Origin: an uncultured Clostridia bacterium | GTDB taxonomy: Bacteria; Bacillota; Clostridia; Oscillospirales; Acutalibacteraceae | Length of the DNA stretch: 64,000 bases | Direction: 5' to 3' | Assembly (NCBI GenBank): GCA_944385055.1 | Contig: CALWVT010000004.1 | Span: 143,312-207,311, forward strand | Shown: piece by piece, positions 16,832 through 33,078 of the stretch | How positions within the stretch are numbered: position 1 is the first letter of the stretch | Layout of the letters: each line of letters opens with the position of its first letter | Notes under the pieces: model-generated | Told to the model about the DNA's origin: nothing | The model's database searches: none | Seen by the model: the letters and a program-made list of their open reading frames with translations, nothing else | Program-made: the position numbers and the translations under genes

Positions 16832-18016
16832 TTATTCGGCCAGCGCTTTTTTAAGTTCCTCGGTGCGGTTCGTCTGCTCCCACGAAACGCCGAGATCCTC
16901 GCGGCCCATATGGCCATAGCTCGCGAGCTGGCGGTAAATCGGGCGGCGCAGGTCGAGGTCGCGGATGATCGCGGACGGACGCAGGTCAAAGACCTTCTCC
17001 ACCGCGGCGGCAAGCTGGTCGTTCGAATACTGCGACGTGCCGAACGCATCGACCATGATCGAAACCGGGTGCGCGACGCCGATCGCGTACGCGAGCTGGA
17101 CTTCGCACTTCTTCGCGAGGCCCGCCGCAACGATGTTCTTCGCAACCCAGCGCGCCGCATACGCCGCGGAACGGTCGACCTTCGTCGGGTCCTTGCCGGA
17201 GAACGCGCCGCCGCCGTGACGGCCGTAGCCGCCGTACGTGTCGACGATGATCTTGCGGCCGGTCAGGCCGCTGTCGCCGACCGGGCCGCCGATGACGAAG
17301 CGGCCGGTGGGGTTGACATAGTACTTCGTGTTCTCGTCGAGCCATTTGGCGGGGATCGTCGTCTTGATGACCTTCTCGATCATATCCTTGCGGATCTGCT
17401 CAAGCGAGACGTCCTCGTCGTGCTGCGTGGAGATGACAACCGCGTCCACGCGCACCGGCGTGTCGCCGTCGTATTCGACCGTGACCTGCGTCTTGCCGTC
17501 CGGACGCAGATAGGAAAGCGTACCGTCCTTGCGCACGGCCGCGAGCTTCTTCGCGAGCTTGTGGGCAAGCGCGATGGCCAGCGGCATCTTTTCCGGCGTC
17601 TCGTCGCACGCGAAGCCGAACATCATGCCCTGGTCGCCGGCGCCGATCTGGTCGTCGGCGTCGGAAGCGCCGTTCTGCGCCTCATAGGACTTGTTGACGC
17701 CCATCGCAATATCCGGCGACTGCGCGTCGATGGCGGTCAAGACGCCGCAGGTGTTGCCGTCGAAGCCGTAAGCCGGGTTGTCGTAGCCGATGTCCTTAAT
17801 GACCTGACGCGCAATTGCCGGGATATCCACGTAGCAATTCGTCGAAATCTCGCCCATCACATGGACAACCCCCGTGCAGGCCGTGACCTCGCACGCGACA
17901 TGGGCGTTCGGGTCCTTCGAAAGGATGTCGTCGAGCACAGCGTCCGCAATCTGGTCGCAGACTTTATCGGGATGCCCTTCCGTCACCGATTCCGATGTGA
18001 AAAGATGTTTCGCCAT
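16832..18016 (-). CDS. metK: S-adenosylmethionine synthetase
   Basis: A 394-residue methionine adenosyltransferase that makes SAM from methionine and ATP. It shows [39 protein letters not shown] (the signature hexapeptide region), and the [20 protein letters not shown]-loop-like motif. The length is the family norm. Expression is controlled by the SAM-I riboswitch directly upstream, closing a feedback loop on its own product. Confidence 0.97.
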   Translation of the reverse strand: MAKHLFTSESVTEGHPDKVCDQIADAVLDDILSKDPNAHVACEVTACTGVVHVMGEISTNCYVDIPAIARQVIKDIGYDNPAYGFDGNTCGVLTAIDAQSPDIAMGVNKSYEAQNGASDADDQIGAGDQGMMFGFACDETPEKMPLAIALAHKLAKKLAAVRKDGTLSYLRPDGKTQVTVEYDGDTPVRVDAVVISTQHDEDVSLEQIRKDMIEKVIKTTIPAKWLDENTKYYVNPTGRFVIGGPVGDSGLTGRKIIVDTYGGYGRHGGGAFSGKDPTKVDRSAAYAARWVAKNIVAAGLAKKCEVQLAYAIGVAHPVSIMVDAFGTSQYSNDQLAAAVEKVFDLRPSAIIRDLDLRRPIYRQLASYGHMGREDLGVSWEQTNRTEELKKALAE

Positions 18017-18049
18017 AAAACGCTACCTCCTAAAATTCCCCCAACTCCC

Positions 18050-18092
18050 CTTTTCAAAAGAAAACGCCGTCCGGCAAAACCGGACAGCGTCT
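18050..18092 (-). terminator. SAM-riboswitch expression-platform terminator
   Basis: Minus-strand stem GACGCTGTCCGG / CCGGACGGCGTT with a TTTTG loop, followed by a T-rich stretch. It lies between the aptamer and the metK start, as expected for transcription attenuation. Confidence 0.9.
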
Positions 18093-18103
18093 TAAAATCG
18101 TTG

Positions 18104-18228
18104 CTGATACCTCATCTGCCGGTTTCACCGCAGGACTTGGCACCTTGCCTTGCCGCCAAGGCAGGTTGCCGGACATCATCGGGCCTGTTCCCTCCGTCGC
18201 TCTGGATAAGGGTGAGTATGAGCTTTTT
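18104..18228 (-). promoter_or_regulatory. SAM-I riboswitch (S box) of metK
   Basis: On the minus strand the conserved core reads CTTATCCAGAG, then GGAGGGA, then ATGTCCGGCAACC, and later AAGGTGCCAAGTCCTGC before the closing GATGAGGTAT. This is the S-box consensus in the right order and spacing. SAM binding should favour the downstream terminator and switch metK off. Confidence 0.96.
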
Positions 18229-18250
18229 TGCTTTTTGATTGTACAAGCGC

Positions 18251-18279
18251 AGTATAGCATGCGGACCGCGGCCTGTAAA
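18251..18279 (-). promoter_or_regulatory. Promoter of the metK transcript
   Basis: Minus strand TTTACA, 17 bases, TATACT, directly upstream of the S box. Confidence 0.75.
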
Positions 18280-18355
18280 TAAACAAAAAACGCAATTTGT
18301 CAAAATTTGCGACACTTCTTTTGAAATAGAAAAGGCCGCGCATCGGTCTGTGGAT

Positions 18356-18991
18356 TTACGCCCGTTTCCCGTGTAAAAGCGGGCTGACGTGTTTATACAA
18401 AATGAAGACCAAGATGCTGACCAAAACGCCCTTGAGGAGATTTAACGGTGTCGTGGCGAAGAACACGAAGGTCGGCAGATCCACGATGTTCGCGTTGAGT
18501 TCGGTGCCCATCGCGATGATCTGGTCGAGCGGCAGATGGAACGCCACCGCATAGACCGGCAGCAGCACCGCCGCATTTAAAAGGCCGCCGATGACCGTCA
18601 TGACCGCCGTGCCCACCGCCATGCCGGCAACGGCATGTGCGCGGTTCTTCTTTGACCGGTACAGCACGGCCGCCGGCACGACAAATGCACAGCCGATCAG
18701 GAAATTCGCGAGATCCCCGACGCCGGCCGTCTGCGTGCCCGCAAAGAGCATGTGCAAAACGACTTTGATGGCCTCAATCAAAACCCCCGCCATCGGCCCG
18801 ATTGCGAAACCGCCGAGCAGGACCGGCACTTCGCTGAAGTCGAGCTTGTAGAACGGCGGCAGAAACGGCAGTGGAAACTCCAGCGTCATCAAGACGGTGG
18901 CCAACGCACCGAGCACGCCGATCACGGCGACATTGCGCGCCGAAAACAGGCGCCCGCGGACTTTTGGATTCAGAATCTGTTCGTTTGTCAT
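18356..18991 (-). CDS. ribU: Riboflavin ECF transporter substrate-binding component RibU
   Basis: A 211-residue integral membrane protein with about six hydrophobic segments. It has the RibU opening ALATVLMTLEFPLPFLPPFYKLDFSEVP..., with the conserved KLDFSE(V/I)P riboflavin-contact motif. It needs a shared EcfT/EcfA module encoded elsewhere. The start is ATG at 18991, with GGGGG 8 bases upstream; an ATG 21 bases earlier lacks a ribosome site. The FMN riboswitch upstream supports riboflavin as substrate. Confidence 0.94.
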   Translation of the reverse strand: MTNEQILNPKVRGRLFSARNVAVIGVLGALATVLMTLEFPLPFLPPFYKLDFSEVPVLLGGFAIGPMAGVLIEAIKVVLHMLFAGTQTAGVGDLANFLIGCAFVVPAAVLYRSKKNRAHAVAGMAVGTAVMTVIGGLLNAAVLLPVYAVAFHLPLDQIIAMGTELNANIVDLPTFVFFATTPLNLLKGVLVSILVFILYKHVSPLLHGKRA

Positions 18992-19019
18992 TCTTGGTTC
19001 CCCCAGAGACATGGAAAGG

Positions 19020-19063
19020 ATTTAAAAAAGCGTCCCGGCGCAAAAAGACGTCGGGACGCAATT
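19020..19063 (-). terminator. FMN-riboswitch expression-platform terminator
   Basis: Minus-strand stem GCGTCCCGACG / CGCCGGGACGC with a TCTTTTTG loop followed by TTTTTT, between the aptamer and ribU. Confidence 0.92.
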
Positions 19064-19069
19064 TTATTC

Positions 19070-19207
19070 CACATCTTCTACCATCCGGACTATACCGTCG
19101 GCACCGGAATCTCACCGGACTCCTGCGGCTAACCAACCGCTCGCGGGCTCACGGCCAAAAGCCGCATTACCGCCGGTGGGGAATTGCACCCCGCCCCGAA
19201 GAATTGA
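19070..19207 (-). promoter_or_regulatory. FMN riboswitch (RFN element) of ribU
   Basis: Minus strand shows the RFN landmarks in order: TTCGGGGCGGGGTG, CCCCACCGGCGGTAAT, AGCCCGCGAGC, AGTCCGGTG, CGGTATAGTCCGGATG, and closing GAAGA. FMN binding should promote termination and reduce riboflavin uptake. Confidence 0.96.
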
Positions 19208-19224
19208 TTCAGTTTCCGTTTTTG

Positions 19225-19253
19225 ATTATAGCAGGGCCGCGCATCCTTGTCAA
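19225..19253 (-). promoter_or_regulatory. Consensus promoter of the ribU transcript
   Basis: Minus strand TTGACA, 17 bases, TATAAT, with TGC before the -10. This is a perfect sigma-A consensus plus an extended -10. The -35 overlaps the stop region of the upstream capA-like gene. Confidence 0.92.
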
Positions 19254-20530
19254 GACCAATCCTGATATTGCGCCGGGATGCTCTGCTCGACGACGCTTTT
19301 TGCGTAATCGGGCGTAAACTGGCCGCCTGTGCGGCTCCACGTGCGGCTCTGCTGGGCCATTTCGAGCGTAAAGTCCTTCAGCCACACGACGTGGATATTC
19401 TCGCCGCCTTCCTCATAATACGTGACGATGGGCTGGAAGCGCATGCCCTGGTAGACCGCCTTGCCGCTCTCGTCGCGCGCGTAGGTAATGGACAGCAAAC
19501 CGCTGACGAGGTTCCACGGGTCATACTGCGTGGAAATCAAATTGCCGAACGCGTAGATGACCGGGCACGTTGCGCCGTCGCTCGCGCGCGTGAGCGTCGT
19601 TAACTCCTGCAGCGCATGCGGGTGGTTGCCGAAAATGACGTCCGCGCCCCAGTCGACCATCTGCTGGGCAAGCGTTGTCTGCGCGTCGGTCAGCTCAAAC
19701 GTATCCTCCGTGCCCCAATGGGCGGAAACGACGACGATATCTGCCTGGGCCTTTGCCGCCTTGATTAAGCGCTCGATCGTGTCCGTCTCGCTCGTATAGA
19801 GGATGCAAAGCGGGGAATCCGCGGGCAGCGTATAGCCGTTTGTCATCTCGGTCACCGCCAAATAGGCCACTTTAAAGCCGTTTTTCTCGACGATGTGCGG
19901 CGTTTCGAGGTCCGCTTCGTCTTCGTAGGCGCCGACCTGCAGAATGCCGGGCTGCGTTTTCCAATAATCGATCGTCGCCTGCAGACCGGACGCCCCCTGG
20001 TCGAGCATATGGTTATTCGCCTCGCTGATTACGTCGAAACCCGTATCGACGAGCGCCTCGCACATTTCGGGCGCCGCGTTGAACAGCGGGTAGCCGGACG
20101 GCTCCACACTCGGGTCACAGGGCATCTCCTGGTTGACGAACGCCAGGTCCGCCGCCTCGACCGTCGGTTTAATCTGTGTATAGATCGGCTGAAAATCGTA
20201 GCCCGAGTCCGTCTTACACGCGTCAAGCATCGGCGAATGCTGCATATTGTCGCCCGCGCCGAGCAGCGTAATCTCCTGCGGCGCCGCCGGTGTGGAAGAA
20301 ATACTTGCTTCCCCGCTTTCCTGCCGCGGCGCAGACGGCTGCGAAGCGGCGCTCCCCGCGCCCGCAAACGGCAGCTCCATGCCGGAATTTGTCAGCAGCA
20401 AGGCCGCGCAGAGCACAACCACCACGGGGATCGCGACAACCCCCAGCAAAAGGGTCCTGCCGCTGCCGCGGCGCCTTCTGCGCTTCCTGCGGCGCTGCCG
20501 CGGCTGTTCGTACCGATTTCTCTGCCCCAT
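19250..20530 (-). CDS. CapA-family metallophosphatase-like protein
   Basis: A 426-residue protein with a very basic N-terminus (RRRKRRRRRGSGR), one membrane anchor (about residues 26-46), a Ser/Ala/Pro linker, then a PGA_cap/CapA domain. It shows ITLLGAGDNMQHS, ADLAFVNQEMP, DVISEANNHMLDQG, VVVSAHWGTE and VIFGNHPHALQ, which together supply the His/Asp/Asn metal set. CapA-like proteins are linked to poly-gamma-glutamate or other wall-associated processes. The capB and capC partners are absent here, so the true substrate is open. ATG at 20530 is chosen for its GAGGGG/AGGA upstream; 20554 is an alternative. Confidence 0.85.
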   Translation of the reverse strand: MGQRNRYEQPRQRRRKRRRRRGSGRTLLLGVVAIPVVVVLCAALLLTNSGMELPFAGAGSAASQPSAPRQESGEASISSTPAAPQEITLLGAGDNMQHSPMLDACKTDSGYDFQPIYTQIKPTVEAADLAFVNQEMPCDPSVEPSGYPLFNAAPEMCEALVDTGFDVISEANNHMLDQGASGLQATIDYWKTQPGILQVGAYEDEADLETPHIVEKNGFKVAYLAVTEMTNGYTLPADSPLCILYTSETDTIERLIKAAKAQADIVVVSAHWGTEDTFELTDAQTTLAQQMVDWGADVIFGNHPHALQELTTLTRASDGATCPVIYAFGNLISTQYDPWNLVSGLLSITYARDESGKAVYQGMRFQPIVTYYEEGGENIHVVWLKDFTLEMAQQSRTWSRTGGQFTPDYAKSVVEQSIPAQYQDWS

Positions 20531-20604
20531 TTTCCTGACCCCTCTCTTTTTCATCCGGCCAAACGCACCTGCATCGCATTCGACCGTTTTTGCAGTCTCT
20601 TTCT

Positions 20605-20633
20605 AGTATAACAGAAAACTGTGCCGCCGCCAA
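20605..20633 (-). promoter_or_regulatory. Promoter of the capA-like gene
   Basis: Minus strand TTGGCG, 17 bases, TATACT, directly after the tuf terminator. Confidence 0.65.
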
Positions 20634-20635
20634 GC

Positions 20636-20670
20636 AAAAAGGCCCCGCCTCCCGAAAGAGGCAGGGCCTT
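20636..20670 (-). terminator. Terminator of tuf
   Basis: Minus strand AAGGCCCTGCCTC / GGAGGCGGGGCCTT with a TTTCG loop and T run. It marks the end of the str operon. Confidence 0.92.
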
Positions 20671-20710
20671 CTCAATTCAAATCAAAGCGCCAAAATCGAG
20701 CGGGTAAAAA

Positions 20711-21913
20711 TTACTCGAAGATCTTGGAAACAACGCCGGAACCGACGGTGTGGCCGCCCTCACGGATGGAGAAGCGCAGGCCTTCCTCGATTGCGATCGG
20801 GGCGATCAGTTCGACGTCCATCTCGACGTTATCGCCAGGCATGCACATTTCCGTGCCTTCCGGCAGGTGGATGACACCCGTGACGTCGGTGGTGCGGAAA
20901 TAGAACTGCGGACGATAGTTGTTGAAGAACGGGGTATGACGGCCGCCTTCATCCTTGGTCAGGACGTAAACCTGGCCGCGGAACTTCGTGTGCGGATGAA
21001 TCGTGCCCGGCTTGGACAGAACCTGGCCGCGCTCGATGTCGTCACGCTGAATGCCGCGCAGCAGAACGCCGATGTTGTCGCCAGCCTCTGCGAAGTCCAG
21101 CGTCTTGCGGAACATTTCGAGGCCCGTGATAACGCTCTTCTTGCGCTCGTCGGTCAGGCCGATGATCTCGACTTCGTCGCCGATCTTCGCCATGCCGCGC
21201 TCCACACGACCGGTCGCGACGGTGCCGCGGCCCGTGATCGTGAAGACGTCTTCAACAGGCATCAGGAAGGGCAGGTCGGACTTGCGGTCCGGCGTCGGGA
21301 TATAGGAGTCGACAGCGTCCATCAGTTCGAGGATGCACTTGTACTCCGGCGCGTTCGGGTCCTTGGACGTGGACTCGAGAGCCTGGAGAGCGGAGCCGCG
21401 GATAATCGGCGTGTCATCGCCCGGGAAGTCGTACTCGTTGAGCAGCTCGCGGATTTCCATCTCGACCAAATCGAGCAGTTCCGGATCGTCAACCTGGTCG
21501 ACTTTGTTCATGAACACGACGATATACGGCACGCCGACCTGACGGGCAAGCAGGATGTGCTCGCGGGTCTGCGGCATCGGGCCGTCCGCAGCGGAAACGA
21601 CCAGGATGGCACCGTCCATCTGCGCAGCGCCGGTGATCATGTTCTTGACATAGTCAGCGTGGCCGGGGCAGTCAACGTGTGCATAGTGGCGGTTCTTCGT
21701 CTGATACTCAACGTGAGCGGTGTTGATCGTGATGCCGCGCTCGCGCTCTTCCGGCGCCTTATCGATGTTTGCGTAATCGACAAACTCCGCGTCGCCTTCG
21801 AGGTTCAGAACCTTCGTGATCGCAGCGGTCAGGGTCGTCTTACCATGGTCAACGTGGCCAATGGTACCAATGTTTACGTGGGGCTTGGAACGGTCAAATT
21901 TTTCCTTCGCCAT
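20711..21913 (-). CDS. tuf: Elongation factor Tu
   Basis: A 400-residue GTPase that delivers aminoacyl-tRNA to the ribosome. G1 GHVDHGKT, G3 [13 protein letters not shown]4 NKVDQ, then domain 2 ([13 protein letters not shown]) and domain 3 are complete. It is the last gene of the str block but also has its own promoter 56 bases upstream, consistent with the high EF-Tu demand. Confidence 0.98.
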   Translation of the reverse strand: MAKEKFDRSKPHVNIGTIGHVDHGKTTLTAAITKVLNLEGDAEFVDYANIDKAPEERERGITINTAHVEYQTKNRHYAHVDCPGHADYVKNMITGAAQMDGAILVVSAADGPMPQTREHILLARQVGVPYIVVFMNKVDQVDDPELLDLVEMEIRELLNEYDFPGDDTPIIRGSALQALESTSKDPNAPEYKCILELMDAVDSYIPTPDRKSDLPFLMPVEDVFTITGRGTVATGRVERGMAKIGDEVEIIGLTDERKKSVITGLEMFRKTLDFAEAGDNIGVLLRGIQRDDIERGQVLSKPGTIHPHTKFRGQVYVLTKDEGGRHTPFFNNYRPQFYFRTTDVTGVIHLPEGTEMCMPGDNVEMDVELIAPIAIEEGLRFSIREGGHTVGSGVVSKIFE

Positions 21914-21968
21914 GGGAATGTTCCTCCTTTATTTTGCGTAAATCGTTTATCGCACTGATTCGGATTCT

Positions 21969-21997
21969 ATTTTAGCAAGAACAGACGGAAAAATCAA
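21969..21997 (-). promoter_or_regulatory. Promoter of tuf
   Basis: Minus strand TTGATT, 17 bases, TAAAAT with TGC before the -10. A 10-bp direct repeat (GCGTAAATCG on the plus strand at 21936-21945 and 22006-22015) flanks it. Confidence 0.75.
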
Positions 21998-22019
21998 GCA
22001 CAATCGCGTAAATCGCGCA

Positions 22020-24134
22020 TCATTCCGCCTTTGTGCGGGCAGAGATGATCTTGTCCGCAATGCTCTTGGGCACTTCTGCATAGTGGTCCGGCTCCATCAC
22101 GTACTGGCCGCGGCCCTGCGTCTTGGAACGCATGTCCGTTGCATAGCCAAACATTTCGGAGAGCGGAACCATCGCGTGGATCTGCTGTGCGCCGTGCACG
22201 GCATCCATGCCTTCGATCATGCCGCGGCGGGAGTTCAGGTCGCCGATAACGTCGCCCATATACTCGTCCGGCACCGTGACGGTGACCTTCATGATCGGTT
22301 CCATCAGAACCGGGTCCGCCTTGCGCATCGCGTCTTTAAACGCCATGGAGCCGGCGATCTTAAAGGCCATTTCCGAGGAGTCGACTTCATGATAGGAGCC
22401 GTCGTACAGCTCGACCTTGACGTCGACAACGTTGTAGCCGGCAACGACACCGCTGAGCATCGCGCCCTGGATACCGGCGTCGACAGCCGGGATATACTCC
22501 TTCGGGACGGAGCCGCCGACCGTGACGTTGTCGAACTCGTAGCCCTTGCCGGGGTTCGGGAAAATACGGATCTTGACGTGGCCGTACTGACCTTTACCAC
22601 CGGACTGGCGGACATACTTGCAGTCGACGTCTGCGGGCTTGCGGATTGTCTCTTTGTACGCAACCTGCGGCTTGCCGATGTTTGCTTCCACGTGGAACTC
22701 ACGCAGCAGACGGTCGACGATGATCTCCAGATGGAGCTCGCCCATGCCGGCGATGATCGTCTGGCCCGTTTCCTCGTCGGTGTAAGCCTTGAACGTCGGG
22801 TCCTCTTCTGCCAGCTTTGCGAGGGCGATGCCCATCTTCTCCTGGCCGGCCTTCGTCTTCGGCTCGATGGCGACGCGGATAACCGGCTCCGGGAATTCCA
22901 TGGATTCGAGGATGATCGGGTGCTTCTCGTCGCACAGCGTGTCGCCGGTCGTCGTGTTCTTCACGCCGATGGCGGCCGCGATGTCACCGGCGTAGACCTT
23001 TTCGAGGTCCTGGCGGTGGTTCGCGTGCATCTGCAGGATACGGCCGATGCGCTCGTCGCAGTCCTTCGTGGAGTTATAGACCGTAGCGCCCGCTTCCATC
23101 GTGCCGGAATAGACGCGGAAGAAGCAGAGCTTGCCGACGTAGGGGTCGGTCGCGATCTTAAACGCCAGCGCGGAGAACGGCTCGTCATCGGAAGAATGAC
23201 GGTCCTCTTCCTCGCCCGTTTCCGGGTTCGTGCCCTTAATGTCCGGAACGTCCGTCGGGGCGGGCATATAGTCGACGATGGCGTCGAGCAGCTTCTGCAC
23301 GCCCTTGTTCTTATACGAGCTGCCGCACGTGACCGGGACCATCTTGTTTTCGATCGTGGACTTGCGGATCGTGCGGACGATTTCTTCCTTCGTCAGCTCT
23401 TCGCCGGAGAGATATTTCTCCATGAGCTCGTCGTCCTGCTCGGCAACATGCTCGAGCAGCGCCGTGCGGTACTCCTCGGCCTTTTCACGCATGTCCTCCG
23501 GGATATCCTCGACGCGCATATCGTTGCCCATGTCGTCGTAGTAGATATCCGCCTTCATGGTCACCAGGTCGATAATGCCGCGGAAGGTATCCTCCGAACC
23601 AATCGGCAGCTGGATCGGCACCGCGTTGCAGTGCAGGCGGTCCTTCATCATGTCCACAACGTTGTAGAAATCGGCGCCCATGATGTCCATCTTGTTGACG
23701 TACGCCATGCGCGGGACATGATACTCCTCTGCCTGACGCCAAACCGTCTCGGACTGGGGCTCAACGCCGCCCTTTGCGCAGAAGACGGTCACAGAACCGT
23801 CGAGCACGCGCAGGGAGCGTTCCACTTCTACCGTAAAGTCGACGTGGCCGGGCGTGTCAATGATGTTAATGCGGTAATCCTTGTTCTTCTTCGGATCGCC
23901 GAAAAACTCACTGTGCGTCCAGAAGCAGGTCGTTGCCGCAGACGTAATCGTAATGCCGCGCTCCTGTTCCTGCACCATCCAGTCCATCGTTGCCGCACCG
24001 TCATGGACTTCACCGATCTTGTGGTTGACACCGGTGTAATAGAGGATGCGCTCGGTAGTCGTGGTTTTACCGGCATCGATGTGTGCCATGATGCCGATAT
24101 TTCGAGTTTTTTCAAGTGATACCTGCCTAGGCAT
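22020..24134 (-). CDS. fusA: Elongation factor G
   Basis: A 704-residue translocation GTPase. [19 protein letters not shown] (G1), [15 protein letters not shown] (G3), and NKMD (G4) are present, followed by domains II-V with [16 protein letters not shown] and [19 protein letters not shown]. The length is standard. It lies 36 bases after rpsG and before tuf in the usual str order. Confidence 0.98.
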   Translation of the reverse strand: MPRQVSLEKTRNIGIMAHIDAGKTTTTERILYYTGVNHKIGEVHDGAATMDWMVQEQERGITITSAATTCFWTHSEFFGDPKKNKDYRINIIDTPGHVDFTVEVERSLRVLDGSVTVFCAKGGVEPQSETVWRQAEEYHVPRMAYVNKMDIMGADFYNVVDMMKDRLHCNAVPIQLPIGSEDTFRGIIDLVTMKADIYYDDMGNDMRVEDIPEDMREKAEEYRTALLEHVAEQDDELMEKYLSGEELTKEEIVRTIRKSTIENKMVPVTCGSSYKNKGVQKLLDAIVDYMPAPTDVPDIKGTNPETGEEEDRHSSDDEPFSALAFKIATDPYVGKLCFFRVYSGTMEAGATVYNSTKDCDERIGRILQMHANHRQDLEKVYAGDIAAAIGVKNTTTGDTLCDEKHPIILESMEFPEPVIRVAIEPKTKAGQEKMGIALAKLAEEDPTFKAYTDEETGQTIIAGMGELHLEIIVDRLLREFHVEANIGKPQVAYKETIRKPADVDCKYVRQSGGKGQYGHVKIRIFPNPGKGYEFDNVTVGGSVPKEYIPAVDAGIQGAMLSGVVAGYNVVDVKVELYDGSYHEVDSSEMAFKIAGSMAFKDAMRKADPVLMEPIMKVTVTVPDEYMGDVIGDLNSRRGMIEGMDAVHGAQQIHAMVPLSEMFGYATDMRSKTQGRGQYVMEPDHYAEVPKSIADKIISARTKAE

Positions 24135-24170
24135 TTGTTCCCCTCCATTCGCTCAAAAGAAAGCGGTGCA

Positions 24171-24641
24171 TCACCATCTGTAGTGTGCAAACGCCTTATT
24201 TGCCTCGGCCATCTTATGCGTATCGTCGCGTTTCTTTGCCGCGCCGCCGGTGCCGTTCATGGCATCCATAATTTCAGCGGCAAGGCGCTCTTTCATCGTG
24301 CGCTCGTTGCGCTGGCGGGCATAATTCGTCATCCAGCGCAGGCCCAGCGTCTGGCGCCGCTCGGGGCGGACTTCCATCGGGACCTGGTACGTGGCGCCGC
24401 CGACACGGCGGGCCTTGACTTCCAGAGACGGCATGACATTTTCCATGGCCGCCTCAAAGACCTCCAGCGGTTCTTTCCCCGTCTTCTCTTTGATAATATC
24501 GAAAGCGCCATAAACGATCTTCTGGGCGACGCCCTTCTTGCCGTCGAGCATGATATTATTCACCAGACGCGTAACGAGCTTGGAATTGTAAAGCGGATCG
24601 GGCAGAACATCCCGCTTCGCGATTTTGCCTCTTCTTGGCAC
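24171..24641 (-). CDS. rpsG: 30S ribosomal protein S7
   Basis: A 156-residue protein that starts the assembly of the 30S head by binding the 3' domain of 16S rRNA. It has the standard opening [19 protein letters not shown] and the [17 protein letters not shown] region. The start is GTG at 24641 behind GGAGGG, which gives the canonical N-terminus; an in-frame ATG further upstream would add 11 unrelated residues. Confidence 0.97.
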   Translation of the reverse strand: MPRRGKIAKRDVLPDPLYNSKLVTRLVNNIMLDGKKGVAQKIVYGAFDIIKEKTGKEPLEVFEAAMENVMPSLEVKARRVGGATYQVPMEVRPERRQTLGLRWMTNYARQRNERTMKERLAAEIMDAMNGTGGAAKKRDDTHKMAEANKAFAHYRW

Positions 24642-24800
24642 TTTACTTCCCTCCTTCACATAAAATGAATTCATCGGTACTCGAAAATGAAGATTCCCGT
24701 CAGGCCGGCAAAGAGGCGTTGATCTATGTGAAAAACGCCGCTCCCCTGTGTTCGAGGGGGTTTGCAGCCAGAAAGGTTTTCGTCAATTCCAGTCCAAATC
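24642..24800 (-). other. rpsL-rpsG intercistronic region
   Basis: 159 bases, longer than usual between S12 and S7. The minus strand has a small stem CCCC/GGGG (around 24749-24766) followed after a few bases by TTTTT. It could act as a weak attenuator or as a site for S7 autoregulation; I see no -10 element good enough to call a promoter. Confidence 0.4.
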
Positions 24801-25223
24801 TTACTTCTTGCCGGCCTTCGGGCGCTTTGCGCCATACTTCGAGCGGGCCTGCATACGCTTCGCAACGCCCTGTGCATCCAGGGTGCCGCGGATGATGTGG
24901 TAACGCACACCAGGCAGATCCTTAACACGGCCGCCGCGGATCATGACGACGGAGTGCTCCTGCAGGTTGTGGCCGACACCCGGGATATAGGCCGTGACCT
25001 CCATCCCGTTGGACAGACGCACACGGGCAATCTTACGCAGGGCGGAATTCGGCTTCTTCGGGGTCGCCGTCTTCACTGCCGTGCAGACGCCGCGCTTCTG
25101 CGGGGAATTCTGGTTGATGGGCGCGCGTTTCTTGGCATTCCAGCCGCGCAAAAGGGCCGGAGCCTTGGCCTTCTTTTCGACCACTTCGCGGCCAGTGTGG
25201 ACCAGTTGGTTAAAAGTAGGCAT
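24801..25223 (-). CDS. rpsL: 30S ribosomal protein S12
   Basis: A 140-residue decoding-centre protein. It carries the standard [14 protein letters not shown] opening and the loops [13 protein letters not shown] and [13 protein letters not shown], both with the wild-type lysines whose change gives streptomycin resistance. ATG at 25223 is preceded by TTAGGAGGTG. It opens the rpsL-rpsG-fusA-tuf segment and has its own promoter at the end of rpoC. Confidence 0.97.
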   Translation of the reverse strand: MPTFNQLVHTGREVVEKKAKAPALLRGWNAKKRAPINQNSPQKRGVCTAVKTATPKKPNSALRKIARVRLSNGMEVTAYIPGVGHNLQEHSVVMIRGGRVKDLPGVRYHIIRGTLDAQGVAKRMQARSKYGAKRPKAGKK

Positions 25224-25371
25224 GGTACACCTCCTAACAAAGAATTTTTTGTGCCGGATTACAACGGCATCTAAACACACCAAATCCACCCCTCGGGAAA
25301 ACCAAAGGGGTGGAATTGCGTGCAATCGGTGTGGCGTTCCCGCTTTCGATGGGATGCCACCACAATTTCTT
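25224..25371 (-). promoter_or_regulatory. rpsL leader with two stem-loops
   Basis: The leader of the rpsL transcript is about 140 bases. Hairpin 1 (around 25323-25360) pairs GTGGC and TCCC with GGGA and GCCAC. Hairpin 2 (25287-25313) pairs CCACCCCT with AGGGGTGG and is followed by ATTTGGTGTG rather than a true T tract. Folded leaders before ribosomal-protein operons often bind a regulatory protein; that role is inference here. Confidence 0.5.
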
Positions 25372-25383
25372 ATTATACAGCCA

Positions 25384-29007
<3,624 letters not shown>

Positions 29008-29024
29008 GTATGAAAATCCCCCTA

Positions 29025-32741
<3,717 letters not shown>

Positions 32742-32809
32742 CTTGCTCAATCACTCCAATCCTTTATTTACCAGCCGCAGCGCATAAGTGCCACAGTCCG
32801 CGAGGACAC

Positions 32810-32838
32810 TTGCCTTTTGCCCGGATTTGTGCTATGAT
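32810..32838 (+). promoter_or_regulatory. Plus-strand promoter with no known gene
   Basis: TTGCCT, 17 bases, TATGAT, with TGC immediately before the -10 (extended -10). It points away from rpoB, and no plus-strand gene follows until 39902. Confidence 0.55.
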
Positions 32839-32844
32839 AGAGGC

Positions 32845-33076
32845 GAATCCGGACATGGGTATACGATTCTATGATGATGCAGTTTATTATTGTACCCTAT
32901 TTTTCCGTGTGTGTCAAGGCAGTGCGTGCGATTTGCCTTGACTTTTTCGTTTTCCCGCTTTTTTCGAGCGGGGAAGCGGATTTCGGAGGTTCCTTCGTAA
33001 AATTTCACCGGCCGAAACCGGTGCGGAAAGCCCCGCCTTTTCCCAAATCCAAAGGGGAAAAGGCGGGGCCTTTTTT
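32845..33076 (+). ncRNA. Candidate non-coding RNA opposite the rpoB promoter
   Basis: A plus-strand transcript of about 230 bases is predicted between the promoter at 32810-32838 and the terminator at 33027-33078. Three hairpins lie in it (GTCAAGGCA/TGCCTTGAC; CCCGCT/AGCGGG; CACCGG/CCGGTG) and no convincing start codon with ribosome site. It crosses the minus-strand rpoB promoter. I recognise no known RNA family. This is inference from signals only. Confidence 0.35.
32889..32917 (-). promoter_or_regulatory. Promoter of rpoB-rpoC
   Basis: Minus strand TTGACA, 17 bases, TACAAT, about 150 bases before the rpoB start. The -35 lies in one arm of the inverted repeat 32913-32942. Confidence 0.85.
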
Positions 33077-33078
33077 AT
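33027..33078. terminator. Strong hairpin terminator, best T tract on plus strand
   Basis: 16-18 bp stem (AAGCCCCGCCTTTTCCC / GGGGAAAAGGCGGGGCC) followed on the plus strand by TTTTTT. On the minus strand only CTTTCC follows, so it is weaker for the Rrf2 gene whose stop codon it contains. Confidence 0.85.

Larger units (their letters stand above)
32742..33074. other. Intergenic region between rpoB and the Rrf2-type gene
   Basis: 333 bases without a supportable protein gene. It holds the rpoB promoter on the minus strand (32889-32917), an extended -10 promoter on the plus strand (32810-32838), an inverted repeat GTCAAGGCA / TGCCTTGAC (32913-32942), two smaller hairpins (about 32957-32975 and 33006-33023), and a strong terminator pointing to the right. 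Confidence 0.6.

Noticed and set aside
20750..21958. 400-codon plus-strand open frame opposite tuf
   Set aside because: It mirrors tuf almost exactly and has low-complexity composition; it is a shadow.
22083..24119. Long open frame on the plus strand opposite fusA
   Set aside because: High-GC codon bias leaves long open frames opposite real genes. The translation is rich in His, Arg, Asp and Val with no domain, and fusA is unambiguous on the other strand.
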